NCBI GenBank assembly: GCA_965261475.1
Contig: OZ253454.1
Span: 682,001 to 746,000, forward strand
Length of the DNA: 64,000 bases
Direction: 5' to 3'
From: G965261475 sp965261475 [NCBI: bacterium]
Lineage (GTDB): Bacteria > SAR324 > XYD2-FULL-50-16
A program made the translations under genes and the position numbers. Positions 55,246 to 64,000 of the stretch are shown here, in pieces. A model generated the notes under the pieces. The model worked only from the letters and a program-made list of their open reading frames with translations, made no database searches and had not been told where the DNA came from. The first letter of the stretch is position 1. Every line of letters begins with the position of its first letter.

Positions 55246-56097
55246 TTATAATGATTCTAACCTAGGGTTAGCTAAAACTCCTACAATCTTCATTTGTATA
55301 GCGTTTCCTTTTAAATAGGGTTTAATATAATCTCTAATTATTGGATTTAATTGCTCTGTACTTTGAAGTATTCCAGAAACTTTAAAAGAAATTTTTGATT
55401 GAAAAAAATTTTTTTTCCTAGCGATAATTCCGGTTATATTGCCCTGAAAAATACCTTGAGATTTAACTTTAATATTCATATTATTAGCTGAGCTATTTAC
55501 TTGGATCTCTAAGTTATCAAAAACAATATTTTTTGGCAGGAAACTTTGTATCCATAGGGGTTTAATTTGTTTGTTATCGAGTATGAATTGCTTTGCTAGT
55601 AGTCTAGCAGATATTTGTAAATCTTGAGCTATAGTATATTGAGCTGTTAAAGTATAAAAAGGATTGCCGTCAACTCTAATATAATCGCTTACAATAGGAA
55701 GTTTATTCCAAGCAAAATCAGAGTTAATACTCATATTGCCTGCAGATGCTAAAATAGGGTAATTAAGCAATATATTACCTCCATCAAGTTGTAAGACAAG
55801 AGGAAGTCTTTGCAATAAAAGAACTTGAAGCGAACAAAAATTAATTTTAACTTTTTCTATAAAAATTTTTCCTTTCTTTAATTGAGATAACTCAATACTA
55901 CACCATTTTTTTTGGATCTCTCCTATAGCTACAAAATCTTGATCAATAATAAATTCTTTAATTGCTTTATCAGATAACGAAAACCAGAAAGAATAAAAAA
56001 AGATTAACAAAACTATTGAGCAAAGAAAAATATTTTTTCCTATTGCGCGAATCCATTTCATTTTTTTAAATATACGAAATAATCTTGTTGGTTTCAT
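55246..56097 (-). CDS. gspN: Type II secretion system protein N
   Basis: Bitopic inner-membrane protein, 283 residues, with one N-terminal helix (about 17-37) and a periplasmic beta-rich domain. It carries the layered pattern seen in GspN (LPLVLQLDGGNILLNYP, TLTAQYTIA, VLANPRLESL). Its last position after gspL and gspM is the usual place for gspN, 4 nt after gspM ends. GspN is dispensable in many systems; its exact role is unclear. Sequence similarity within the family is low, so the call rests partly on context. Confidence 0.75.
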   Translation of the reverse strand: MKPTRLFRIFKKMKWIRAIGKNIFLCSIVLLIFFYSFWFSLSDKAIKEFIIDQDFVAIGEIQKKWCSIELSQLKKGKIFIEKVKINFCSLQVLLLQRLPLVLQLDGGNILLNYPILASAGNMSINSDFAWNKLPIVSDYIRVDGNPFYTLTAQYTIAQDLQISARLLAKQFILDNKQIKPLWIQSFLPKNIVFDNLEIQVNSSANNMNIKVKSQGIFQGNITGIIARKKNFFQSKISFKVSGILQSTEQLNPIIRDYIKPYLKGNAIQMKIVGVLANPRLESL

Positions 56098-56101
56098 AAT
56101 C

Positions 56102-56647
56102 TTAATTAAGCCCTAAAATTTCTAAGGAAACTGTTAGTTTGTTTGCTACTTTAAAATCTACTTTGATTTTTTCTATAATCAAAGTTGGAAAAGCATTTTC
56201 TAATTCAAAAACTAGTTTTATAAATTGTTTGTTCGTAATATCTTTAACAGAAAGTAATATTTTACTCTCTGTTTGATTGATCAGAATTGTTTCAAAATTA
56301 CTATTTGTAATATTTGTTTTTTCTAAAACCCTTTGAATATTTGCTTCTATTTTAGGGTATGTGATATAAATTTCTTTTTGTAAATTTTGAACTTCATGCT
56401 TTCTGGATTCTAAGTATTCTATAGTTTCTTGAAGTTTAGCGGTTTGTTGTTGGGCTCGCCAATAAAGAGTGGCAAAATTAGCAACAACAAGGGTCATCAC
56501 AACCAATAATAATAAAATTAAACTAATTTTTTTGATATTTTTTTGTAAAAAATTTTTAAAATTAATTTGAGAATATATTTTTTTATTTGATTGCAGGTTT
56601 TTTTTAAAAAAAATTAAGTTTTTTATAGTTATAAACTTGAGTTTCAT
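56102..56647 (-). CDS. gspM: Type II secretion system protein M
   Basis: A 181-residue bitopic protein with a basic cytoplasmic N-terminus (about 40 residues), one membrane helix (LILLLLVVMTLVVANFATLYW), a short coiled coil and a ferredoxin-like periplasmic end (KLVFELENAFPTLIIEKIKVDF). This matches GspM/PilO architecture. The start overlaps the gspL stop by 4 nt (ATGA). It would pair with GspL in the secretion platform. Confidence 0.82.
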   Translation of the reverse strand: MKLKFITIKNLIFFKKNLQSNKKIYSQINFKNFLQKNIKKISLILLLLVVMTLVVANFATLYWRAQQQTAKLQETIEYLESRKHEVQNLQKEIYITYPKIEANIQRVLEKTNITNSNFETILINQTESKILLSVKDITNKQFIKLVFELENAFPTLIIEKIKVDFKVANKLTVSLEILGLN

Positions 56648-58080
56648 TTTTGTTGCATTTCTAATACAAAAGCGTTTTGTTTATTTTTTACATTTTTTAT
56701 AGATAAAAATAAAAATTTTTGAGCAAATAATTTTTGTATTTGTGAGCGAATTTTGTTATCGCCAACAGCTGTAAATTTTATTTTTTGTGATTGTAGCTCT
56801 AGCTGGGTAATTTGGAAGTTATTGATATTTCTTTTTACTCTAGCTATTTCTAATAGTAAATTAGAGATAGGATAATTTTTATTTAAGTAGCTTTTTTGCA
56901 CTTCTTTTAATTTTTTCCATTCCTTAATTTTTTCGGACAAACTTCTTTTTATTAAATTAGGTGTAATTGTTTCTTGTAGCAAATAGCTATTTAAATAACC
57001 ATGGTATTTTTTAGTTAAATTTTGATTTTTTTGATCAATTCTTTTGTATTCTAGAGTTAATAAAGCGCTACAAAAAAAGACAATTCCTATAGATAAAACA
57101 TAAAATCTAATCTTGAGTAGAGCAGAATTTTGAAATAAGAATTGCTGATAAGATAATTTTTGCTTTAGAAAGTTAATGCTTTGTTGCCAATTATTAAAGT
57201 TCCATTGAAATTGACTTGGATAAAGATTTAAATATCTGTTTTGTAATTTAAGAGTTTGATTTTGTTGTAATAATTCTTGATGTGTATGGCTGATATTTTT
57301 GATAGAAAGACTAGGTAAATCTTTACTTATATCTAGGGAGACATATTGTTTTTCTTTCTTCAAAAGAATTTTAAAATTTTTCTCTTTCAGCAAGAAAATT
57401 CTATTGACTAAAGACAAAAAAGAATTCCAAAATTTTTGATCTACTTTGTTGTTTTTGATAGGCAAGGTATAAATGTTACACAAACCTAAATTGTCATAAA
57501 CAAAAAGATTGGCGTAAGATGTGCTCAAAGCAATAGTTAAAACTGAATTTATTTTTTTTTTAGCTAGAATAAGCATTTGATGAGCTTCTTGCTCTAACCA
57601 ATGTGTATAAGGCTCAATGGATTGTAAATTTAGTTTTTTGCTAGCAAATAAAGCAGCAACTACCGTTAATATTTGCTTTTCCATACTATAAACTATAGCT
57701 CTATTTTTTTTAGTCTTTTTGTTCTTTAATAAATAAAAACTATGTTGTAGATGAATATTTTCTCTCCAATATTTTTTTTGTATTTCAAAAGGAATAATTT
57801 TAGTTAATTTTTTTTTACTTAACCAAGGTGTATTTAGCAAAGTTGTTTTAGTCCAAGGATGATCAAAGAGTAAAACAATCTTGTCTTTTTCTTTAAATTC
57901 TGCCTTTTTTATAAAATTTTGTATGATTTGCGTTAGATATTTTTGATAAATTGTAAACTGATCAAGAAGTTTATCGTCTTTTTTTAGAACTATAAGATCT
58001 GATAAAATAAATATTTTTGTTTCTTGCTTGGTAAAAATATAAATAAATTTTTTTTGGACTAGAATATATTTTGTGTGCAT
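56644..58080 (-). CDS. gspL: Type II secretion system protein L
   Basis: A 478-residue protein with an actin-like cytoplasmic domain (about 1-300), one membrane helix (about 328-350, VLSIGIVFFCSALLTLEY), a coiled linker and a periplasmic ferredoxin-like domain (NFQITQLELQSQKIKFTAVG). The cytoplasmic start with short strands and WTKTTLLNTPWLSKKKLTKIIPFEI is a weak match to GspL. The layout and order L-M-N make the call. It recruits the GspE ATPase, which is not in the window. No SD is seen. The gap to accA (58081-58152) holds nothing recognisable. Confidence 0.83.
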   Translation of the reverse strand: MHTKYILVQKKFIYIFTKQETKIFILSDLIVLKKDDKLLDQFTIYQKYLTQIIQNFIKKAEFKEKDKIVLLFDHPWTKTTLLNTPWLSKKKLTKIIPFEIQKKYWRENIHLQHSFYLLKNKKTKKNRAIVYSMEKQILTVVAALFASKKLNLQSIEPYTHWLEQEAHQMLILAKKKINSVLTIALSTSYANLFVYDNLGLCNIYTLPIKNNKVDQKFWNSFLSLVNRIFLLKEKNFKILLKKEKQYVSLDISKDLPSLSIKNISHTHQELLQQNQTLKLQNRYLNLYPSQFQWNFNNWQQSINFLKQKLSYQQFLFQNSALLKIRFYVLSIGIVFFCSALLTLEYKRIDQKNQNLTKKYHGYLNSYLLQETITPNLIKRSLSEKIKEWKKLKEVQKSYLNKNYPISNLLLEIARVKRNINNFQITQLELQSQKIKFTAVGDNKIRSQIQKLFAQKFLFLSIKNVKNKQNAFVLEMQQK

Positions 58081-58152
58081 TTTACAATAAGTGACTAACT
58101 TTTATAAACGAAGAGTTGGTAATTAAGCGGGCTACAACTAACAGATAAATAG

Positions 58153-59115
58153 TTAAAAATTTATAATATACTTAGTACCTATTTTTTGATAGGCATCGTA
58201 TCTTTCTTGTAATAAATTTTTTGTGCTCTTATTTTTGAGTTTATTATAGTTTTTTAAGATAGCATCTTTAATGTTTCTAGCGGATAAAGAATGATTTAAA
58301 TGTGTACCACCCAAAGGCTCAGGAATAATCTCACTAATAATACCAAACTCAAGTAGATCACTCGCTATATAGCGTAAATTTTTTGCAACTTCCTTGACTT
58401 TATCTGCGCTCTTCCAAAGAATTGAAGAACAACCTTCTGGAGAAATCACAGAGTAAATAGAATGTTCCATCATTAAAACTATATCTGTCGCCGCTAGCGC
58501 TAAAGCTCCACCACTACCTCCTTCTCCTAAAATAATAGAGATACTTGGTACTTCTATTTTACCTAATTCTAGTAGATTAGTTGCTATAGCTTCTGATTGA
58601 TTGCGTTCTTCTGCACCAATTCCAGGATAAGCTCCTGGGGTATCAATAAAATTGACAATAGGAAGTTGAAATTTTTCTGCTAACTTCATAATTCTTAAAG
58701 CTTTTCTGTATCCTTCAGGACGAGGCATGCCAAAATTACGGTAAACATTTTCTTTGGTATTTTTTCCTTTTTGATGCCCTATAAAAATAAAAGGTAGGCT
58801 TTCTAACTTGCCAACACCCCCTATAATAGCTGTATCATCTGCAAAGTGTCTATCTCCATGTAATTCTAAAAAATCAACCACGTTGTTTTTAATAAAATCT
58901 AGAGTGCTAAATCTATTTTGATGTCTTGCAATTTGAGTTTTTTGCCAAGCGCTCAAACTAGAGTAAGTTTTTTTCTTTAACCTGTCTAATTTAAGATATA
59001 AATTAGCAATATCTTTACTCATATCCATTGCTACTTGCTCTTTACCAAGCTCTTCTAATTCTTCTATTTTTTTTGCAAGTTCTATGATAGGTTTCTCAAA
59101 ATCTAAAATACTCAT
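58153..59115 (-). CDS. accA: Acetyl-CoA carboxylase carboxyltransferase subunit alpha
   Basis: First committed step of fatty-acid synthesis: transfers carboxyl from biotin to acetyl-CoA with AccD. The 320-residue length equals E. coli AccA (319). HQKGKNTKENVYRNFGMPRPEGYRKA, FIDTPGAYPGIGAEERNQSEAIA and the oxyanion glycines GEGGSGGALA are intact. It follows queH after 5 nt. accD, accB and accC are elsewhere. Confidence 0.97.
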   Translation of the reverse strand: MSILDFEKPIIELAKKIEELEELGKEQVAMDMSKDIANLYLKLDRLKKKTYSSLSAWQKTQIARHQNRFSTLDFIKNNVVDFLELHGDRHFADDTAIIGGVGKLESLPFIFIGHQKGKNTKENVYRNFGMPRPEGYRKALRIMKLAEKFQLPIVNFIDTPGAYPGIGAEERNQSEAIATNLLELGKIEVPSISIILGEGGSGGALALAATDIVLMMEHSIYSVISPEGCSSILWKSADKVKEVAKNLRYIASDLLEFGIISEIIPEPLGGTHLNHSLSARNIKDAILKNYNKLKNKSTKNLLQERYDAYQKIGTKYIINF

Positions 59116-59120
59116 TTCAT

Positions 59121-59762
59121 TTATTCTTGATAAAATTTAACTCCTCTTTGTATAGTATCTCTGCATTGTTTTTTTCTCCATTTATTTGTATCTCTTAGAG
59201 AATAAACGCAGCCACAATATTCTTGTTGATAAAATTTTTCTTTTTTAGAAATTTTTATCATTCTCTCAGAGCCTCCCTTTTTTCTCCAATTAAAAGTCCA
59301 ATAAAATAAGTTATCATAACGCAAGGCAGCTCTTAGACCGCAATCGTTAATTTGATTAAGATCTTTCCAACGAGAAATTCCTAAGGAGCTGCTAAACACA
59401 GTATAACCTTTTTCGTAGGCATACAGCGCAGTTCTTTCAAACCTCATATCAAAACATAAGGTGCATCTTAATCCTCTCTCTGGCTCATTTTCTAAACCTT
59501 TGATTCGAGCAAACCAATTATCTTTATCATAATCAGCATCAACAAAATTTATGCCAACTTTTTCACAAAATCTTTTATTTTCGTATTTTCGTATTTCGTA
59601 TTCTTTTCTTGGGTGTATATTAGGATTGTAAAAAAAAACTTCTAGCTTTAATTTAGAAGTTAAAATTGCCTCTATAACTTCACAAGAGCAAGGAGCACAG
59701 CAAGAATGTAGCAAAACTTCTTTGGATTTATTAGGAGTTATTAAAATCTTTCTGTCTGACAT
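59121..59762 (-). CDS. queH: Epoxyqueuosine reductase QueH
   Basis: Last step of queuosine synthesis in tRNA, the QueG-independent type (DUF208). The 213-residue protein has the paired cysteines in [15 protein letters not shown] near the N-terminus, [47 protein letters not shown] and a C-terminal YCGCVYS. These cysteines hold the iron-sulfur site in the family. It lies between a secreted unknown and accA in one minus-strand run. Confidence 0.94.
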   Translation of the reverse strand: MSDRKILITPNKSKEVLLHSCCAPCSCEVIEAILTSKLKLEVFFYNPNIHPRKEYEIRKYENKRFCEKVGINFVDADYDKDNWFARIKGLENEPERGLRCTLCFDMRFERTALYAYEKGYTVFSSSLGISRWKDLNQINDCGLRAALRYDNLFYWTFNWRKKGGSERMIKISKKEKFYQQEYCGCVYSLRDTNKWRKKQCRDTIQRGVKFYQE

Positions 59763-59774
59763 TAAAAATCAAAT

Positions 59775-60410
59775 TTATTGAGGATAATTAAAATTTTCTA
59801 AAATTTCTGCTTGTACGCTTTCAACTCTGTAGTCCTTTTTAATTCTAGCTATAGTAGAGTTTATTGCCATTACATCTACTTTAACAATCACTAATTTATT
59901 AAGCCCACCAAATTGATGTGTTTTTAATAAATTATAATCTTGTACTAACTCATCTCTTTGAGAAAAATTTTTCATTTTTATTAAAAGCGAACCAGTTACA
60001 ATTGCTAATTTATTGGTTCTTTCGTTCCAAGCGACAAAGAATTCTTTGGTCTTTGATACAGAATAGTTTGGTGTGCTAGATTGGTTGGCGACTTGTGCTT
60101 TAAGTTTGTTTTGAGCTAACATTTTCGAGGAAACATTGTTTTTAGATGTTTGATAAAATTGAAAGTTTCCTTTATTTATCAATAATTTTTCATTACTACC
60201 TAGAGGTTGAAGTTGATTGTTGCTGCTAGATTGAGCAAGTACATTTAATAAAAGATAATAATTTTCGTTTTTATTTGCTATTTTTTCACCCATTACAAGG
60301 TGCTCTTTTATAAAATTTTTGTAATTAGATAATTTCTTTTCATTTTGTGCTAAGAGGGTAAAAACGCCAAAAAAATAAAGTAGTACCAACCAACATTTTT
60401 TATATTCCAC
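59775..60410 (-). CDS. Secreted protein of unknown function upstream of queH
   Basis: I do not recognise a family. From the GTG at 60410 (211 residues) the protein begins VEYKKCWLVLLYFFGVFTLLAQ, a good signal peptide. A GTG at 60443 would add 11 residues and displace the signal. The mature part is Asn/Gln/Lys-rich, with two conserved-looking strands at the end (NKLVIVKVDVMAINSTI, YRVESVQAEILENF). It lacks catalytic motifs and membrane segments. It stands 12 nt before queH and probably shares its transcript. The 198-bp gap on its upstream side (60444-60641), up to the end of pyrB, contains an 8-bp T/A hairpin near 60499-60528. Confidence 0.6.
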   Translation of the reverse strand: MEYKKCWLVLLYFFGVFTLLAQNEKKLSNYKNFIKEHLVMGEKIANKNENYYLLLNVLAQSSSNNQLQPLGSNEKLLINKGNFQFYQTSKNNVSSKMLAQNKLKAQVANQSSTPNYSVSKTKEFFVAWNERTNKLAIVTGSLLIKMKNFSQRDELVQDYNLLKTHQFGGLNKLVIVKVDVMAINSTIARIKKDYRVESVQAEILENFNYPQ

Positions 60411-60641
60411 AATTGTTATATTATATAAAATCAAGTTAAACACGCACTGTCAGCTATTGCTATATTAGTATATAACTTCTGTAAGACTTTGCTCTAATTT
60501 TTTTAGATAGCAACTAAAAGCTAAAAAATTCTAATCCATTTAGGCTTATCAAATTCTAATGTTTTTGTCTAGGATAATTGTGTTATGTGATAATTTTTAA
60601 TTAGTTTAAGAAAAAGAATATTTTTTAAAACAAATTTAGTC

Positions 60642-61568
60642 TCATTGCTTTTTTGATAGTAGGCAAAATAATGCCATTCTAATATAGAGTCCATTTTTTG
60701 CTTGTTCAAAATATTTTGCTCTAGGATCTTGATCTACTTCTTGGCTGATCTCATCTATCCTAGGAAGCGGATGTAAAATAAGCGCTTTATGATTTAAAAA
60801 CTTTAAATTATTTTTATCTAAAATCACCTTTCCTTTAGCTTCTAGATATTCTGTATCAAGGGCAAACCTCTCTTTTTGAATACGAGTCATATAACAAATA
60901 TCTATATTTGGCAAAACAGAATCTAGTTCTGCTACCTCACAAAAAGCAATTTTTCTTTTTTTTAAATCTTGTTTGAGATTTGGGTTAATTCTAGAGTTTG
61001 CAGGGCTCACAAAAAAGAAGTAATTATTTTGAAATTTACTCAACAAAGAAACTAAAGAATTACATGTTCTACCTCTCAATAAATCACCAACTACTGCTAT
61101 TTTTAAATTACTCAAAGTAGGAAAATAAGATTTGATGGTAAAAATGTCTAGTAGTGTTTGTGTAGGGTGATAGTTTTGACCTGAGCCTGCGTTAATTATA
61201 GGAATATCTGTAAGTTTAGTAATAGCAGAAAAGTCATCTTTGTAATGTCTCAGCACAATAAAATCTGCGTATTCGGCAACTATTCTAATGGTGTCTTCTA
61301 AAATTTCTCCCTTAGCAGCAGAAGAAAAATGGGTGGCATTTTCTGTAGTAATACAGTTTCCCCCTAAACGAAACATAGCACTTTCAAAAGACAGTCTTGT
61401 TCTTGTAGATGCTTCATAAAAAAGCATCGCACAGATTTTATCTTTACAAATTTTAGAAAATTTTTCTGGATTTAGTTTAATTTCTTTTGTCTTAGTAAAG
61501 AGTTCTTCTAAAAATATTAGATCAAACTGTTGTGAGCGAATAATATGCTGATAAGGATTAATTTCCAT
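60642..61568 (-). CDS. pyrB: Aspartate carbamoyltransferase catalytic subunit
   Basis: Condenses carbamoyl phosphate with aspartate. The carbamoyl-phosphate loop ASTRTRLSFESA is exact, HPTQTLLDIF and VVGDLLRGRTCNSL follow, and HPLPRIDEIS ends the active site. The 308-residue length is usual. There is no pyrI in the window, so a class without the zinc regulatory chain is likely. It overlaps pyrD by 11 nt at its start. Confidence 0.97.
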   Translation of the reverse strand: MEINPYQHIIRSQQFDLIFLEELFTKTKEIKLNPEKFSKICKDKICAMLFYEASTRTRLSFESAMFRLGGNCITTENATHFSSAAKGEILEDTIRIVAEYADFIVLRHYKDDFSAITKLTDIPIINAGSGQNYHPTQTLLDIFTIKSYFPTLSNLKIAVVGDLLRGRTCNSLVSLLSKFQNNYFFFVSPANSRINPNLKQDLKKRKIAFCEVAELDSVLPNIDICYMTRIQKERFALDTEYLEAKGKVILDKNNLKFLNHKALILHPLPRIDEISQEVDQDPRAKYFEQAKNGLYIRMALFCLLSKKQ

Positions 61569-62556
61569 TTTGTAAATTTCTAACCAATTTTGGTCCTTGA
61601 TAAATAAACGCTGTATAAACTTGAAACTCTAGAATTCCAAAAAGTTTTTTATATTTTGATAGTTGTTTATGCTGCGAAATTCCACCACAAGCAATAATTT
61701 GCCAATTTTGATTTTTATATTTTTTTTGAATTTCTTGCCACAGGTTTTTAACAAGTTGGTAAGATTGATTAAAAAGTAGCTCACCACTTAAACTTCCCTT
61801 CCAATGTGGGTGTGGTTGATAACCATGCTTAAGAGAGCCATTGCCTGCCACAAAGCCTGTAACTTCGTACTGAGAGCAGATTTGTAAAAACCTCTTTAAA
61901 TCTAGCGGTTGCCACTGAGGTGAAATTTTAAAAAATAACTCTTTAGCATATTTGTTTTGTGAAGTTTTCTCTACAATCTCTCTAATAATTCTCCAAGAAT
62001 TTTGTTCTTTGGTGTTGGGGCAAGAAATGTTGATTTCCCATCTATCACCAAAATCTTGCAATATTTTGATAGATTCTAGTATAGATAAACAAGGATTATT
62101 GCTGTGAGGTAAAGCAGCAATATTGATGGTTATGGGTAATTTTAACTTCCACTTAGCTAGTTTTTTAGCAAGTACTGCTGCTCCCACATTAGGTAAACCT
62201 AGCCAATTTAGCATAGACTTCTCAAAGAGCAATCTTTTTATGTTAATAGATGTTTGATTGCCTTCATAAGCTTTTGAGGTCACAGAGCCTAAAACTATAC
62301 GATTAAAACCTAAAAACTCAAAAAAATCGTTCCCTATTTTACCATCTTTATTCCATCCTGCCGCATTAGATAACAAAAAATTTTGCTCTATGCTGTTGTC
62401 TTGTAAGCAAAACTTGGTAATGCCAAAAAAACTCATTTTTTTTGCCCATAACGTTAGCAGTTTATGCGATAGTTTGCCCTTTTTATCTAGTAAAAAGAAT
62501 AAATTTATACTACAAGGGTAAACGAAGTTTTCTATCGTTTTTCTAATTATCTTCAC
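61558..62556 (-). CDS. pyrD: Dihydroorotate dehydrogenase (class 2-like)
   Basis: Oxidises dihydroorotate to orotate, probably passing electrons to quinone. NAAGWNKDGKIGNDFFEFLGFNRIVLGSVTSKAYEGN matches the FMN-binding start of class 2 enzymes, with NISCPNTKEQNSW as the substrate-site segment and IACGGISQHKQLSKYKKLFGILEFQVYTAF as the phosphate loop. The start is GTG sharing one base with the pyrC stop (TAGTG). The 332-residue length and the short N-terminal helix suit a membrane-associated class 2 enzyme. Confidence 0.87.
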   Translation of the reverse strand: MKIIRKTIENFVYPCSINLFFLLDKKGKLSHKLLTLWAKKMSFFGITKFCLQDNSIEQNFLLSNAAGWNKDGKIGNDFFEFLGFNRIVLGSVTSKAYEGNQTSINIKRLLFEKSMLNWLGLPNVGAAVLAKKLAKWKLKLPITINIAALPHSNNPCLSILESIKILQDFGDRWEINISCPNTKEQNSWRIIREIVEKTSQNKYAKELFFKISPQWQPLDLKRFLQICSQYEVTGFVAGNGSLKHGYQPHPHWKGSLSGELLFNQSYQLVKNLWQEIQKKYKNQNWQIIACGGISQHKQLSKYKKLFGILEFQVYTAFIYQGPKLVRNLQNGN

Positions 62557-63989
62557 TAGATTTTGATTTTAATAGGCGTTTTTCTTGTATCAAAACAAAC
62601 TCCATTGACAACTGTCATTAAATTTTGACCTCTTAAATCACCCCTAGCGCATAAACTAGAATGATACTCTGGATCTTTGAGCCAATTTGCCATTATTTTC
62701 TCTAAAACTTGCGATCTAGAGTTAGGTTCAAATATTCTTAAGTTTGCCATATTTCCCGTTTTTATAGAGCCTATTGGGTATAAAAAATTTTGATATTCTT
62801 TCATATACTTTAGTAAATGTTTCTGTGGGTTATAGCTTGCTAATCTATCAATTTCTAAAAACGAAAACCCCCATTTATCTACTAAGTTTTGCAAAATAAC
62901 TCCATAAAATTCTAAGCAACGAGTACCCGGTGATGATGGTAATTTGTTTTTCCAAGTTTTAGCTTCTTTAGTATGTGGTGCGTGGTCAGAGCCTATCCAA
63001 ATTCTATCATTTTGAGTATTTTTTTTTAACAAGTTTATTAAATATTTTTGCTCTTCAAAACTAGTATGTGCTGGTCTACGATAGTTCATCCATCTAGTAG
63101 GGTTATTAATTTTTTGTTCGCTGTTATTAACCAAATAGTCTAGTCCTATTTCTAATTCTACATTAAGATATCCTGCTAACTGAAACTCTAACATTTGCTT
63201 TAGAGCAGAGCCACTCGGTATATGTAATGCCACCAAAGTTGCTAATTCGTATTTTTTTGCCAATTTATATACTGTTGCTTGCTCTTTCAAAACTAAATCT
63301 GGAGTATAATACAAATCGTGTAACAGAGCCTCAGGTTTTGTTTTTTGTCTTATTAAAAATTCTGCTATGCTTTCTTTTCTTGCTCTGTCATTGTGAAATC
63401 TGATAGCAGAGCCTCTATGTTTTTGATAAAGTTGCTCTCTTTGCTCAGTAGAAAATCCGCTAGAACCAAAGGTACTGCCAAAATCTTTAGCACATTGTTT
63501 AGTTATTTTTTTGACTGATGGGTGTGCGTAATGCCATAAATGAAAATAAAGAGGGTGATTGCTGTGAGCTAGTTTATAGCTTTGATACTGTTTGATTGTT
63601 TTTTTCCAAATTTTTTTTGTAATTGCTGGAAAAGCAGTATTACTCATAGCTCCTACAAGCCAAACACCTCCTTTTAAAGCCGCTAAAATTCCTTTTTCTA
63701 CTGTGTAATTACCTCTTTCTTGTGTAATATGATGCAATGTATCTGGATAACTTGTGCTAATCAATCCTTGCTCCCAAAACTCAGCCCATTCTTGCTTGGT
63801 AGGTAAATAACTTTCTCTAAAATGCACATGCGGGTCTGCAATTGCTGGTGCAATATGAGCTTCTCCAAAATCAAAATCGCACTCTCCTTTAAAACCTAAT
63901 AACTCTAGAGGTAATTTTTCTCTAACTCTTATTCTTGCTGGCTTAATTTCAGTTAAAAAATGAACATGTTTGCTTTTGAGTATTGGCAT
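62556..63989 (-). CDS. pyrC: Dihydroorotase-like amidohydrolase (long, divergent)
   Basis: Amidohydrolase predicted to close the dihydroorotate ring. The metal-binding DPHVHFRES (His54, His56) and the later GSDHAPHTKEAK with the catalytic Asp are clear; an obvious carboxylated lysine is not. At 477 residues it is longer than class I dihydroorotases (about 430), and the middle region (about 115-250) matches poorly. The operon order pyrC-pyrD-pyrB supports the role. The start has the best SD of the window (AAGGAG, 63992-63997, only 2 nt from the ATG). Its upstream edge is 11 nt from the window end, so nothing can be said about the promoter. Confidence 0.85.
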   Translation of the reverse strand: MPILKSKHVHFLTEIKPARIRVREKLPLELLGFKGECDFDFGEAHIAPAIADPHVHFRESYLPTKQEWAEFWEQGLISTSYPDTLHHITQERGNYTVEKGILAALKGGVWLVGAMSNTAFPAITKKIWKKTIKQYQSYKLAHSNHPLYFHLWHYAHPSVKKITKQCAKDFGSTFGSSGFSTEQREQLYQKHRGSAIRFHNDRARKESIAEFLIRQKTKPEALLHDLYYTPDLVLKEQATVYKLAKKYELATLVALHIPSGSALKQMLEFQLAGYLNVELEIGLDYLVNNSEQKINNPTRWMNYRRPAHTSFEEQKYLINLLKKNTQNDRIWIGSDHAPHTKEAKTWKNKLPSSPGTRCLEFYGVILQNLVDKWGFSFLEIDRLASYNPQKHLLKYMKEYQNFLYPIGSIKTGNMANLRIFEPNSRSQVLEKIMANWLKDPEYHSSLCARGDLRGQNLMTVVNGVCFDTRKTPIKIKI

Positions 63990-64000
63990 AACTCCTTATA

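Noticed and set aside
60499-60528. T/A stem after pyrB as terminator
   Set aside because: The stem is A/T-only apart from one pair, has a long loop and no clear T-run on the minus strand.

Overview
The window is about 64 kb of strongly AT-rich bacterial chromosome. It is densely packed with housekeeping and biosynthetic genes and has short gaps and many 1-17 nt overlaps. The gene content points to a Gram-negative, respiring proteobacterium. Evidence for this is the set of type II secretion genes (gspF, gspL, gspM, gspN), a 180-kDa-class NAD-dependent glutamate dehydrogenase, haem A synthase, RsgA, Fpg, Aap-type polar amino-acid transport and lipobox lipoproteins. I cannot place it more closely by eye. 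It makes tryptophan, pyrimidines, purines, arginine and homoserine-derived amino acids, so it is not a heavily reduced obligate symbiont. No rRNA, tRNA, CRISPR array, phage or insertion sequence was recognised.

Layout. 1-1.8 kb: end of an Aap-type amino-acid ABC operon. 1.9-7.6 kb (minus): AI-2E family exporter, GST, SEC-C-tagged methionine aminopeptidase, homoserine dehydrogenase and an unusual sodium-pump beta subunit. 7.8-11.3 kb: purH, a YejE-like permease and an FGE-fold lipoprotein. 11.3-13.2 kb (minus): sugar epimerase and alanine racemase. 13.5-21.1 kb: gatA-pheS-pheT-cinA-argC-MOSC. 21.1-23.3 kb: a stand-alone DUF262/DUF1524 (GmrSD-like) predicted defence gene, preceded by the longest gene-free gap with two strong dyads and closed by a terminator. 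23.3-26.75 kb (minus): amino-acid ABC permeases and binding protein without an ATPase, and a glycosyltransferase. 27-27.9 kb: a small unknown gene and tsaB. 28-33.8 kb (minus): giant gdh followed by an orphan UgpC/MalK-type ATPase. 33.9-37.6 kb: acetyltransferase, spondin-like lipoprotein, fpg (minus), frr, ctaA. 37.6-44 kb (minus): coiled-coil protein, gspF, a sigma-54 activator without a DNA-binding domain, ugd, msbA-like exporter. 44-46.4 kb: rsgA, cobB, tesA-like. 46.6-52.4 kb: trpDCFBA plus a MSOX/SolA-like flavoenzyme, ended by a hairpin terminator. 52.4-55.2 kb: alanine/serine-glyoxylate aminotransferase and pncB. 55.2-58.1 kb (minus): gspL-gspM-gspN. 58.2-60.4 kb (minus): secreted unknown, queH, accA. 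60.6-64 kb (minus): a coupled pyrC-pyrD-pyrB operon.

The items most worth follow-up are four. The first is the GmrSD-like gene with its operator-like dyads. The second is the OadB-type sodium pump subunit with an exported barrel-sandwich domain at its N-terminus. The third is the sigma-54 activator that stops directly after its AAA+ domain. The fourth is the flavin amine oxidase embedded at the end of the trp operon. Most starts inspected lack a Shine-Dalgarno sequence, and a few have a TATAAT box only 3-6 nt before the ATG, suggesting that leaderless transcripts may occur.
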